A model generated the notes under the pieces. It saw nothing but the letters and a program-made list of their open reading frames with translations. It was not told where the DNA came from and did no database searches. Below, piece by piece: positions 51,146-59,143 of a stretch of 64,000 bases of DNA. Position numbers and translations under genes: made by a program. The stretch's first letter is position 1, and every line of letters starts with the position of its first letter. This DNA is from Spirochaetae bacterium HGW-Spirochaetae-3 (lineage in GTDB: Bacteria; Spirochaetota; Spirochaetia; Treponematales; UBA12059): NCBI GenBank assembly GCA_002839315.1, contig PGXV01000006.1, forward strand, positions 249,176 through 313,175. Direction: 5' to 3'.

Positions 51146-52417
51146 CTATCGCCTGAGCGCCTCTACCGGCTCTATGAACGCGCTCTTGAGCGAGGGTATC
51201 AGCGTGCAGGCGGCGGATACGGCGACGCCGAATACGAAGCCCTGCGCGAGTATGGCCGGCGAGAAGGACAGGAAGAGGGTGCCCGACACCGGGAATTCCT
51301 TCATGCCCCCGCCCATCATCGCGTTCATGTCTATCGGGAACATCGAGCCTATCGCCGACGCGGCTCCTCCGACGACCGTGCCCACGGCCGCGCCGAAGAC
51401 GCTCAGGAAGACCGCCTCCAGGAAGAACACCGCGACGATCTCCGCGCGCGTCATGCCCAGGGCTCCCATCATGCCTATCTCCTTGATGCGCTCGTGTATG
51501 ACCATCAGCACCGTGTTGATGATGAGGAAGCTGGCCACGATCTGGAACACGGCGAAGACGACGACGTAGACGATGTTCATCTGCCTCATCATGGCGACCC
51601 AGTAGCTGTCGCCCCATTCCCGCACGACGTGGCCCGGGCCCATGACGTCCGCGACGAGGCCCTTGAGCCGCCGCGAGTCGTTCGCGTCCCGGGCGTATAC
51701 GAAGAGCTGCTGGGTCCTGTCCTCCAGCCCGAGGATGCGTTGCAGCCTGGCTATCGGGACGATGATGACTTCCTCGTCGAACTTGCGATAATCGAACTCG
51801 AATATGCCGACGATCCGGGGGTTCCAGTACTTGTCTGAGAACTGCGACGATACGGTTTTTAGCGGCAGAGGGTCGCCGACGCGTAGGCCCGACTTACGGG
51901 CGAATTCGCTGCCGACGGCGCACTCGTTGCCGTCGCCGGGGAAACGGCCCTCGAGGAGGCCGTCGTCGCGGTCGGTCAGGTTGAATACGTTGACCCGTAG
52001 CTCCCGTTCCATGTCGACGCCCCACAGGAGCGCGTGCTTTACCGTGCTGTCGAACAGCGACGCGTACGCGGTGATGCGCGGCAGCGCGGCGACGACGCCG
52101 GGCAGGGATTCCAGCTCCGCTACGACGTCCTGCAGCGCGCGGTCCTCGGCTACGGGGTACTGTACGGGGTAGTACTCCTTCTCCGCCTCGAACCCCACGC
52201 TCGTCACGTTCACGTGGCCGGTCTCGTAGGTTTTCACGACTTCCTCTATGCCGTCGACCATGCCCACTATCCACGCCTGCATGAATATATTGAAGAACAC
52301 GGCTACCGCAACGGCGACGACGCACAGGGCCGTCCTGCGGCCGTTCCGCCAGATGTTCCGGTACGCTATGGTCGTCAGCGCCGAGAGACGGCCGCGGCTT
52401 CTGCGTTCTGTATCCAT
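51146..52417 (-). CDS. FtsX/LolC-type ABC permease (second)
   Basis: A 423-residue membrane protein. ATG 52417 has GAGGAG at 7 bases; ATG 52432, which overlaps the previous stop as ATGA, is an alternative adding five residues. Layout is one N-terminal helix (about 20-45), a periplasmic domain of about 210 residues and three helices (about 275-410) with the coupling motif E-I-G-M-M-G-A-L-G-M. LolC/E proteins have exactly this form. It pairs with the preceding permease. A 36-bp gap precedes the LolA-like gene. Confidence 0.88.
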   Translation of the reverse strand: MDTERRSRGRLSALTTIAYRNIWRNGRRTALCVVAVAVAVFFNIFMQAWIVGMVDGIEEVVKTYETGHVNVTSVGFEAEKEYYPVQYPVAEDRALQDVVAELESLPGVVAALPRITAYASLFDSTVKHALLWGVDMERELRVNVFNLTDRDDGLLEGRFPGDGNECAVGSEFARKSGLRVGDPLPLKTVSSQFSDKYWNPRIVGIFEFDYRKFDEEVIIVPIARLQRILGLEDRTQQLFVYARDANDSRRLKGLVADVMGPGHVVREWGDSYWVAMMRQMNIVYVVVFAVFQIVASFLIINTVLMVIHERIKEIGMMGALGMTRAEIVAVFFLEAVFLSVFGAAVGTVVGGAASAIGSMFPIDMNAMMGGGMKEFPVSGTLFLSFSPAILAQGFVFGVAVSAACTLIPSLKSAFIEPVEALRR

Positions 52418-52428
52418 CGTGACGCTCC

Positions 52429-54111
52429 TCATTCGAAACGCAGGCTTTCGGTGACCGGCAGCCGCAACGCCCGTATGGTCGGCGGCAGGGCCATCAGCGC
52501 CGACAGCAGGGTCGCCGCGGCGGCGGTCAGGATTATGGTCGCGGGGTTCCAGGCCGAGCGGAAGAGGGCCGCGACGCGATAGCCGAAGTCGCCGCCCATC
52601 TCCTTGGACATCGACGAGAAGTCGACGCCGTATTCCACCATCGGTATGTTGATCAGGCAGCCCAGGGCTACGCCAGCCATCGAGCCGAGGAATCCTATCA
52701 TGCCCGCCTCGATCGAGTAGGATAGCAGCAATTGCCCGTCGGTCATGCCGAGCGCCCGCATCATCCCTATCTCCTTGGTCCGTTCCAGCACGGCCATCAG
52801 CATGGTGTTGGCGATCCCTATGAACGAGAGGATGAACAGGAACACGATCATGACCCGGGTAGAGACGTTATCCCCCGCGGAGGCGGCTAGGTAATCCTCG
52901 GCGTAGGCCTCCCATCCCCGTACCGAGAGCCCCTCGGGCAGGGTCTCGCCCGAGGCCGCGAGCGCCGAATCGAGGGCAGCGCGTATCGATTCCGGCCGCT
53001 CCGCCTTGCCGGGTAGCGCCGTGTCGCTCGCCCCGGAGGAACGTATCAGGAGCTCGGTCACGGCTCCGTCGAGCATCAGGCCAGCCTCGCCCTGCAACGC
53101 GTCCAGCGGTATGAACCCGACGTTGCCGTTGGTCTTCGGGTTAGGCGAGTTGACGATCCCGACGACCGTCGCGTCTATCAGCTGGTTGACGTGGCGTATG
53201 GCGCCCGAATAGTCGGCGACGGTCATCGCGCGCAGCAGCGCCGCCAGGGTCGCGGGGTCGTCCGTCGTCAGGTAGTATTCGTCGAGCACCGGGTCGCGTT
53301 CGTACGAGCCGAGCGCCAGCGCCCGTCCCTCCGCGTCCAGCGACGGCAGGAGGTCCTCCTCGAAGCGGTCGCGCCTGACTGTCTCCGGCGCGGCCACCAT
53401 GTCTATGACGGTGGAGATACGGACGTCCATGCGGCCCGAGCGGGAGAGTATGCCCCAGAGCCGATCGAGCTCGGCGGCTCCGGCGTCGTCGCGTAACGCC
53501 ATGAGTCCGTCCCGCTCGTCGTAGAGGCCGGCTATGAACCCGGCCTCCCCGGCGTCCGTCGCCGCGCCGTAGACGTCCTTCTCGTACTCCTCCGTCGTCG
53601 GGCGGCGCGGTATCCCCACCCGGAGCTTGTCGGCGGCTACGGTGCCGAGGGCCAGCTCGGCGCGTCCCGCCTCGGGGAAGCGTCCCGACTCGACGAAGTC
53701 CGGGTATCGGAGCAGCGCGGTTTCCTGTTCGGGGTCTACCGCGTCGAAGAGTATCGGCGCGGTGCCGGTGCGCGAGTAGAGCGTGCCCGAGAATACGAAG
53801 CGGGGGGCGGAATCGTAGCCGGCGGTCTCCAGCGCGTCCGCGATCTTTTCCCAGCCGACGAAGCTCTCGTACATCGGCAGCTCGTCCTTCTTGGCGAAGT
53901 AGGCGTCGGACTGGATCTTGGCGGCCCCGATCTCGTACGATACGATGTTGCGGCGCGAGTCCAGGTTCATGCCCAGGAGCCACGCGTCTGCCGCGATGTA
54001 CAGCGCGACGCTTACTGCTACCGCTATGGTGGTGATGACGGTCTTGACCCGGTGCCGGGCCAGGTTCCGCAGGGCTATCGTCCCTACGGTCTTGAGCGGT
54101 CCTTCCTTCAT
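52429..54111 (-). CDS. FtsX/LolE-type ABC permease (first)
   Basis: A 560-residue membrane protein starting at ATG 54111, which overlaps the ATPase stop as ATGA; a longer frame to 54168 is inside the ATPase gene. N-terminal helix about 18-38, a periplasmic domain of about 390 residues (larger than in its partner), and three C-terminal helices with the coupling motif E-I-G-M-M-R-A-L-G-M. The larger external domain may contact the LolA-like carrier, as in LolC versus LolE. Confidence 0.88.
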   Translation of the reverse strand: MKEGPLKTVGTIALRNLARHRVKTVITTIAVAVSVALYIAADAWLLGMNLDSRRNIVSYEIGAAKIQSDAYFAKKDELPMYESFVGWEKIADALETAGYDSAPRFVFSGTLYSRTGTAPILFDAVDPEQETALLRYPDFVESGRFPEAGRAELALGTVAADKLRVGIPRRPTTEEYEKDVYGAATDAGEAGFIAGLYDERDGLMALRDDAGAAELDRLWGILSRSGRMDVRISTVIDMVAAPETVRRDRFEEDLLPSLDAEGRALALGSYERDPVLDEYYLTTDDPATLAALLRAMTVADYSGAIRHVNQLIDATVVGIVNSPNPKTNGNVGFIPLDALQGEAGLMLDGAVTELLIRSSGASDTALPGKAERPESIRAALDSALAASGETLPEGLSVRGWEAYAEDYLAASAGDNVSTRVMIVFLFILSFIGIANTMLMAVLERTKEIGMMRALGMTDGQLLLSYSIEAGMIGFLGSMAGVALGCLINIPMVEYGVDFSSMSKEMGGDFGYRVAALFRSAWNPATIILTAAAATLLSALMALPPTIRALRLPVTESLRFE

Positions 54112-54791
54112 CGGCGGGTCTCCGTCTCCACGATACCGTCGCGTAGCCTGACGAGGCGGCGGGCGCACTCCATGACCATCGGGTCGTGGGTAGAGAATAT
54201 GAAGGTCGTGCCTTCCTTGCGGTTTAGCTCGAGCATCAGGTCCAGGATATCCTTGCCGGTCCTGGAATCCAGGTTGGCGGTAGGCTCGTCGGCCAGTATC
54301 AGCGAAGGCTTCTTGACCAGCGCACGCGCGATGGCCACGCGCTGCTGCTGTCCCCCCGACATCTCCTTGGGCTTGCGGCCGCCCATGCCCGCGAGCCCGA
54401 CCTCCTCGAGCGCCGCGAGCGAGCGGTCGCGTATCTCCGCGGTATCGTAGCCCATCAGCGTCAGGGGCAGGGACACGTTCTCCAGCGCCGAGAGCACGGG
54501 GATGAGGTTGTACGCCTGGAAGATGAAGCCTATCTTCTCCCGCCGCAGCAGCGCCAGCTCTTTCCTGGACAGGGATCCTATCTCGGTACCGTCTATCGCT
54601 ACCGAGCCCGAGCTAGGTACGTCGAGGCAGCCTACCAGGTGCAGGAATGTGGATTTGCCGCTACCGGAGGGGCCGGCTACGGCGGCGAACTCGCCGCCCC
54701 GGAACTCCAGGCTCACGCCCTGCAGCGCGTTGATCGTGAGCCCGTTCAGGGAATAGTCCTTCGTCAGCCTATCGGTCGTTACGGCGTTCAT
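54108..54791 (-). CDS. LolD/MacB-type ABC ATPase
   Basis: A 227-residue ATPase. ATG 54791 is best placed for the GAGGAG at 7 bases; ATG 54797 would be one base from the SD. Walker A G-P-S-G-S-G-K-S-T (about residues 38-46), Q-loop F-Q-A-Y-N-L-I-P, signature M-S-G-G-Q-Q-Q-R, Walker B L-I-L-A-D-E-P-T-A-N-L-D and S-T-H-D-P. All functional residues are kept. It overlaps the slipin gene by 23 bp. Confidence 0.93.
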   Translation of the reverse strand: MNAVTTDRLTKDYSLNGLTINALQGVSLEFRGGEFAAVAGPSGSGKSTFLHLVGCLDVPSSGSVAIDGTEIGSLSRKELALLRREKIGFIFQAYNLIPVLSALENVSLPLTLMGYDTAEIRDRSLAALEEVGLAGMGGRKPKEMSGGQQQRVAIARALVKKPSLILADEPTANLDSRTGKDILDLMLELNRKEGTTFIFSTHDPMVMECARRLVRLRDGIVETETRR

Positions 54792-55887
54792 CGTCATGCT
54801 CCTCGCTATCGTCCTTCTTCGCGCGCTTCGTCTCGTTCAGGGCCTGTAGCCCGAACAGGTCGTTCGCCTTCAATTCCTCGGTTATCGAATTCGGCACCAG
54901 CATCATGGAGTTGCCCGCCTTGAGCCCCTCGTTGAGTATGGACAGGCTCTTGAGCTTCATCGCCGTACCGTGCCGGTCGTATATCTCGGCGGCTTTCGCG
55001 AGCGTCTCGGCTATCTCTATCTCTGCCTCCGCCAGCATGACGCGGCCCTTCTTCTCGCGCTCCATCTGCGCCAGCCGGCTCATGGAATCCTGGAGCGACT
55101 CGGGTATCTGTATGTCGGTGATCTCTATGTGCTGAACCGTTATGCCCCAGTCGGTGGTCTTCTCGTCCACCTCGGCCCGGATCTGCTCTTCTATCATGTC
55201 TCCGCGCTCCAGGAAGGTGGACAGGTCGTTGCGGCTGATCGCGCTCCTGAGGGCCGTCTTGGACGACAGGGCCACCGCGTCCTCGTAGTCCTGAACCTCG
55301 CAGACGGCCTTCTCGGCGTCCCAGACAAGCCAGAAGCACAGGGCGTCGACGGTCACGGTGACCGAGTCGCGGGTCAGCGTGGTCTCCGCGGTAAAGTCCG
55401 TTACCCTGATACGCAGGTCTACGGTCCTGGCTATCCTGTCCGCGAACGGCAGGAGCAGGAATATTCCCGGCCCCTTTACGCGGTGGAACTTACCCAGCCG
55501 TAGCACGATGGCGCGTTCCCACTCCTCTACCTTCTGGAGAGCCGGCGCGACGAGGGCTCCCGCCGCCGCGAACGCGAGTATATAGCCGCCTTCGCTCAGG
55601 TACAGGGCCGTCACGGCTATGGCGATAAGGATGAGCAACTTTACCGCGATGGTCCACCTGGGGAAGAGGCTCATGATCCCTATGGTCAGGACCGGCGTGC
55701 CGAGGAGCACTCCCATATCCGCGGCGGTGGGCGCGGTTCCCGCGCCGAGCCGGAGGGCGACCCCGCCGACGGTGAGAAGGGCTAATAGGCCTAGGCCCAT
55801 CGCGTTAACCGCGAAATCCTTCCTCCGCTCGTGTCTCGGCATATTCTTGATGGGAGGATTGCGTTCCGCCCCTTTTACGAACCACAT
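54769..55887 (-). CDS. Slipin (SPFH/band-7 membrane scaffold)
   Basis: A 372-residue stomatin-like protein with GGAGG at 7 bases. The N-terminal 110 residues contain three or four hydrophobic stretches, more than the single hairpin of standard slipins. The SPFH domain follows: V-E-E-W-E-R-A-I-V-L-R-L-G-K-F, then G-P-G-I-F-L-L-L-P-F-A-D-R and the D-L-R-I-R-V-T-D-F strand. A coiled-coil segment rich in Ala, Glu and Lys (A-E-A-E-I-E-I-A-E-T-L-A-K-A-A-E-I) gives oligomers, and the tail is strongly charged. SPFH rings organise membrane microdomains. Here it is translationally linked to an export ABC transporter, which suggests it gathers the transporter. No NfeD protease gene is next to it, unlike many slipin operons. 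Confidence 0.9.
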   Translation of the reverse strand: MWFVKGAERNPPIKNMPRHERRKDFAVNAMGLGLLALLTVGGVALRLGAGTAPTAADMGVLLGTPVLTIGIMSLFPRWTIAVKLLILIAIAVTALYLSEGGYILAFAAAGALVAPALQKVEEWERAIVLRLGKFHRVKGPGIFLLLPFADRIARTVDLRIRVTDFTAETTLTRDSVTVTVDALCFWLVWDAEKAVCEVQDYEDAVALSSKTALRSAISRNDLSTFLERGDMIEEQIRAEVDEKTTDWGITVQHIEITDIQIPESLQDSMSRLAQMEREKKGRVMLAEAEIEIAETLAKAAEIYDRHGTAMKLKSLSILNEGLKAGNSMMLVPNSITEELKANDLFGLQALNETKRAKKDDSEEHDDERRNDR

Positions 55888-56288
55888 GTTCGGTCCTCCT
55901 TATGATTCCTGACCAATTCTACTGCCGATGCGCGGTCGACTCCGAGCGCGGCCATGTCGCGTATGAAACGCGCGACCGTCTCGTCGATCTTGGCGGGCAG
56001 TCCGTCCTCCGGCGCCGTCGGCTTCCGGTCGGAGACGTAGGTGCCGCTCCCGACCTGGGTAATGACGATGCCGCGTATCTCCAGTTCGCCGTAGGCTTTC
56101 GCGATGGTGTTGGGGTTGATCTTGAGCTCGATGGCCAATGATCGAATGGTCGGCAACCGGTCGCCGGGCAGGAGTCTTCCCGCCAGGATAGCGTGCTCGA
56201 CATGCTGGATGACCTGCCTGTAGAAAGGCACCCCGCTCGCCGAGTCGAGACTGATGGTAATGTCTCCATAGGTCATTGTACTATTCAT
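55875..56288 (-). CDS. YtrA-type GntR regulator
   Basis: A 137-residue short GntR protein. The winged helix has Y-R-Q-V-I-Q-H-V-E-H-A-I-L-A-G-R-L-L-P-G-D-R-L-P-T-I-R-S-L-A-I-E-L-K-I-N-P-N-T-I-A-K-A-Y in separate conserved pieces, followed by the wing V-G-S-G-T-Y-V and a short helical dimer domain. Either ATG 56288 or ATG 56276 may serve as start; both lie in the operator. YtrA-type proteins repress ABC transporter operons that answer to envelope stress or antibiotics. The gene overlaps the slipin gene by 13 bp and heads the operon. Confidence 0.9.
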   Translation of the reverse strand: MNSTMTYGDITISLDSASGVPFYRQVIQHVEHAILAGRLLPGDRLPTIRSLAIELKINPNTIAKAYGELEIRGIVITQVGSGTYVSDRKPTAPEDGLPAKIDETVARFIRDMAALGVDRASAVELVRNHKEDRTCGS

Positions 56289-56325
56289 CTAATACAAGAT
56301 TAAATGAACTAGTACAATATGTCAA
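56276..56325 (-). promoter_or_regulatory. Promoter and operator of the envelope operon
   Basis: On the minus strand: TTGACA (56320-56325), a 17-bp spacer and TAATCT (56297-56302). An inverted repeat, TTGTACTATTCAT at 56276-56288 on plus against ATGAACTAGTACAA at 56304-56317 (one extra base), spans the -10 box and the start codons. A dimeric YtrA regulator bound here would block its own operon. Confidence 0.85.
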
Positions 56326-56403
56326 TACATTTTCTCATACAATAGAGCGGACGTCCGGAGGAGGGTTGGCGCCTGCCCGCCGTCATGGCTCAGGCGGTAT
56401 GAG

Positions 56404-56796
56404 CTACTCGAGTAGCCGCCTGCACTCGGCGACGAGCCTGTCGGGGTTCCATGGCTTCTTGATGAAGACGTCGAGCGAGTCGGAGGCCTTGAGCTTGTCC
56501 AGCTGATCCTCGTCGGTCTGCCCGGATACCATCATGGTGCGTATCTCGGGGTGGAGCCGCCGTACGAGCATAAGGAATTCGTCTCCCTTCATCCCCGGCA
56601 TCAGCCAATCGGAGATGACGAGGACGACGCGCACGCCGTCCGAGCCGAGCTCGCCTATGACGGCCAGGCCCTCGTCGGCGCTACCCGCGATCTCGTATCG
56701 GTACGACGGGCCGAGCTCGGAGCGGAGCTCTTGGCGTAGCGCGAGCAGGATTATCGCCTCGTCGTCGACGAGCAGTATAGCCTTGTCAGCCTTCAA
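56404..56796 (-). CDS. Single-domain response regulator
   Basis: A 130-residue receiver without output domain. The likely start is TTG 56796 with GGGGAAGG upstream; ATG starts lie much further up in unrelated sequence. Receiver motifs are complete: L-V-D-D-E (acidic pair), V-L-V-I-S-D-W-L-M-P-G (phosphoacceptor Asp) and I-K-K-P-W (lysine). Stand-alone receivers act through protein contacts. The kinase fragment directly upstream suggests that its original partner is lost. Confidence 0.82.
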   Translation of the reverse strand: MKADKAILLVDDEAIILLALRQELRSELGPSYRYEIAGSADEGLAVIGELGSDGVRVVLVISDWLMPGMKGDEFLMLVRRLHPEIRTMMVSGQTDEDQLDKLKASDSLDVFIKKPWNPDRLVAECRRLLE

Positions 56797-56797
56797 T

Positions 56798-56974
56798 CTA
56801 TCGCCTTCCCCGACCGTCGTCGCCGCGCGGTAGCCTGACGGTGAATACCGCTCGTCCCGGGGCGCCCGCGAATGATATATCGTCGACGTTACCCCGCGCA
56901 AGCCGGATCGCGATATCCGCCCATTCGATGGAGGGCATGCGTACAGTATCGGGATCGCCTGTGCCGCCGTCAAC
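56798..56974 (-). pseudogene. Histidine kinase C-terminal relic
   Basis: A frame of 58 codons without a proper start. It ends V-D-D-I-S-F-A-G-A-P-G-R-A-V-F-T-V-R-L-P-R, which is how many PAS-type kinase ATPase domains end, and it stops 2 bp before the receiver gene. The G boxes and the histidine are missing. Confidence 0.5.
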
Positions 56975-56992
56975 TCAGCCGGAACGGCCCGA

Positions 56993-58321
56993 TCACCGCT
57001 CTCCGTACCAGTCGACCCTGCGGGTTACGAACATCACTATCCCGATGACGCAGAACGCTCCCACGGATCCCGTGAGCAGGGCCCAATCCTCGGACTGGAG
57101 CGTTATGAACAGGTACAGGTACGACACAGCCATCACCGGTCCCATGTACCAGGCCTTCGAGGTATCCTTGAACAGGGACAGCGAGTAGGCAAGTACCATC
57201 GACGAAACCGCGGCCGCCGACGCCAGGTACGCGGCTCCGAACGGTATATGCTCGGAGAGCGATAAGAGCAGCAGGTAGAATACGAGGTTACCGATTCCGG
57301 CCAGCGCGTATTGGACGGGATGTATCGACCGCTTGCCGAGCGTCTCGATAAGGAACATGGTCAGGAACGGAACGACGATGAACAGTATAGCGTACTTGAC
57401 CGCCCGATCGTTCAACGCGTACAGGTCCAGCACCTCGAGCAGGTCGACGCCGAAGAAGGCTCGCGACAGGCGGTCGTCGCCTCGGGCGGATCCCGTCCAG
57501 GAGAGGGGCGTCCCTCGGCTGAGGTGCGATACGGTCCATCGCGCCGTGAAGCCGTCTTCGCCGAGCGTCTGGCTGCCGGGCAGATAATCTCCGCGATACG
57601 AAGGCGCGGTCCAGTCGGACGATACGGTCGCGTCGACGTCCTCGCCCAGGGGCAGCAGGCGTACGCGTCCCCCGCCCTGTACGGACAGGACCGCGCCGAA
57701 CGATACCGGCTCGTCCGGGGCGATGGGAGCCGCGGCGCGTATCCCTCCGGTCAGGAGCCCCAGGCCCGCGTCGCCGGGCTTGAACGACAGGGGCGCTCCT
57801 CCCCAAAGCGGATCTTCGAGCCCCCGCAGACCCTTCTGGTTCTCGATCGCCACGACGATCTCCGCCTCTCCGGCGAGAGCCGTCTCATGCCCGGCGAGGC
57901 CGGCCAGGGCCTCGGTAGCGTCGAACTCGGCGTCGACGCGTAGCGTCCCCGAGAATACGGGCACCGAGAATATGCCGCGCGACTTGCGGGTCGTATCGAG
58001 GTCGACCCGCAGCGACGTACGGGAAGGCGTTATCCAGAGGTCGAAGTACGATTCCCGCAGCTCCTTCGTCTCTCTTCCCTTGTCGTCGCGTAGCGTCACC
58101 TCCTCGAGCCTCGCGCAGGGGACGCGCAGCACGGGCCCCGCGAACCGGAGCTCTCCGCCCCACGACTCGATGATCTCGTTTTCCACTTCCTGGGCCCTTC
58201 CTGAGCGCTCCCTCACTATCTGCCTGACCAGCGCCGTCGGCATCATCATGACGAGTATGAGCGCGCCTATCAGCGCCGCCTTGAACCCCATACTCCCCGT
58301 AAACTTGCCCGATATTCGCAT
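56993..58321 (-). CDS. creD: CreD-family inner membrane protein
   Basis: A 442-residue protein of CreD type: an N-terminal helix (about 14-33, G-A-L-I-L-V-M-M-M-P), a large external domain (about 35-300) with strands such as L-R-V-P-C-A-R-L-E-E-V and V-P-V-F-S-G-T-L-R-V-D-A, and five or six C-terminal helices that contain K-R-S-I-H-P-V-Q-Y-A-L-A-G, the family signature. In E. coli creD is controlled by the CreBC two-component system and affects envelope and beta-lactam/colicin tolerance. Here the regulator/kinase pair is divergent and next to it, which supports the same logic. Confidence 0.9.
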   Translation of the reverse strand: MRISGKFTGSMGFKAALIGALILVMMMPTALVRQIVRERSGRAQEVENEIIESWGGELRFAGPVLRVPCARLEEVTLRDDKGRETKELRESYFDLWITPSRTSLRVDLDTTRKSRGIFSVPVFSGTLRVDAEFDATEALAGLAGHETALAGEAEIVVAIENQKGLRGLEDPLWGGAPLSFKPGDAGLGLLTGGIRAAAPIAPDEPVSFGAVLSVQGGGRVRLLPLGEDVDATVSSDWTAPSYRGDYLPGSQTLGEDGFTARWTVSHLSRGTPLSWTGSARGDDRLSRAFFGVDLLEVLDLYALNDRAVKYAILFIVVPFLTMFLIETLGKRSIHPVQYALAGIGNLVFYLLLLSLSEHIPFGAAYLASAAAVSSMVLAYSLSLFKDTSKAWYMGPVMAVSYLYLFITLQSEDWALLTGSVGAFCVIGIVMFVTRRVDWYGER

Positions 58322-58447
58322 TACGCGCTCCTTGAAGAATCCTGGATGCTATGAGCCTACTCCCCGCCCGCGGCGGAACGACGGCGGAATCATGGCGGAA
58401 TTCGAGCATCTGGGCGACGGGCGCTCCGCGTGCTATCCTATCGGCCG

Positions 58448-59143
58448 ATGAATACGATAGGCGTCGTAGACGACGAGAAGAACATCCGCGAGACGGTCTG
58501 CATGGCCCTGAGGCGCGAAGGCTACGGCGTGGCGGAGTACTCCAACGGCGAGGAGGCGTGGGCCGCGTTCGGCGCTGGAATCCCGGACCTCCTCGTGCTG
58601 GACATCATGATGCCGCGCATGGACGGCATCGAGCTGTGCCGGCGCGTCAGGGCGCTGCGTTCCCGCGTGCCCATCATCTTCCTGTCGTCCAGGGACGACG
58701 AGATAGACAGGGTGCTCGGCCTGGAGTCGGGAGGCGACGACTACGTGTGCAAGCCTTTCGGTATGCGCGAGCTGCTGGCGCGGATAAGGGCGGCCCTGAG
58801 GCGGGCCGCGCCGGAACGGGACGAGCCGCCGACGGCGGCGGGACTCTCCGTCGGGCGACTGACGATGGATGACGAGCGCTACGTCGCCAGGCTTTCGGGC
58901 CGCGCCGTACCGCTGACCGTTACCGAGTTCAGGATGCTCCGCAGCCTCGCCGAGTCGCCGGGCGCGGTCAGGACCCGCGAGCAACTGATGCGGTCGGCCT
59001 TTCCCGACGACTGCTATCCGAACGACAGGGCCGCCGATAGCCACATCAAGCGCATCCGCGGCAAGCTGTCGTCCGCCGACGAGTCGTTCGACGGCATTGA
59101 GACCGTCTACGGGCTCGGGTACCGGCTCGCGATAGACCCATGA
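58448..59143 (+). CDS. OmpR/CreB-type response regulator
   Basis: A 231-residue regulator. Receiver: V-D-D-E-K at 7-11, D-L-L-V-L-D-I-M-M-P (Asp about 51) and C-K-P-F. Winged helix: V-P-L-T-V-T-E-F-R-M-L-R-S-L near 153 and the I-K-R-I-R-G-K-L recognition helix. ATG 58448 has no SD; a TGC-TATCCT extended -10 box (58433-58438) ends 9 bases before it, so the mRNA may be leaderless or nearly so. It overlaps the kinase gene as ATGA and is divergent from creD, its probable target. Confidence 0.92.
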   Translation: MNTIGVVDDEKNIRETVCMALRREGYGVAEYSNGEEAWAAFGAGIPDLLVLDIMMPRMDGIELCRRVRALRSRVPIIFLSSRDDEIDRVLGLESGGDDYVCKPFGMRELLARIRAALRRAAPERDEPPTAAGLSVGRLTMDDERYVARLSGRAVPLTVTEFRMLRSLAESPGAVRTREQLMRSAFPDDCYPNDRAADSHIKRIRGKLSSADESFDGIETVYGLGYRLAIDP

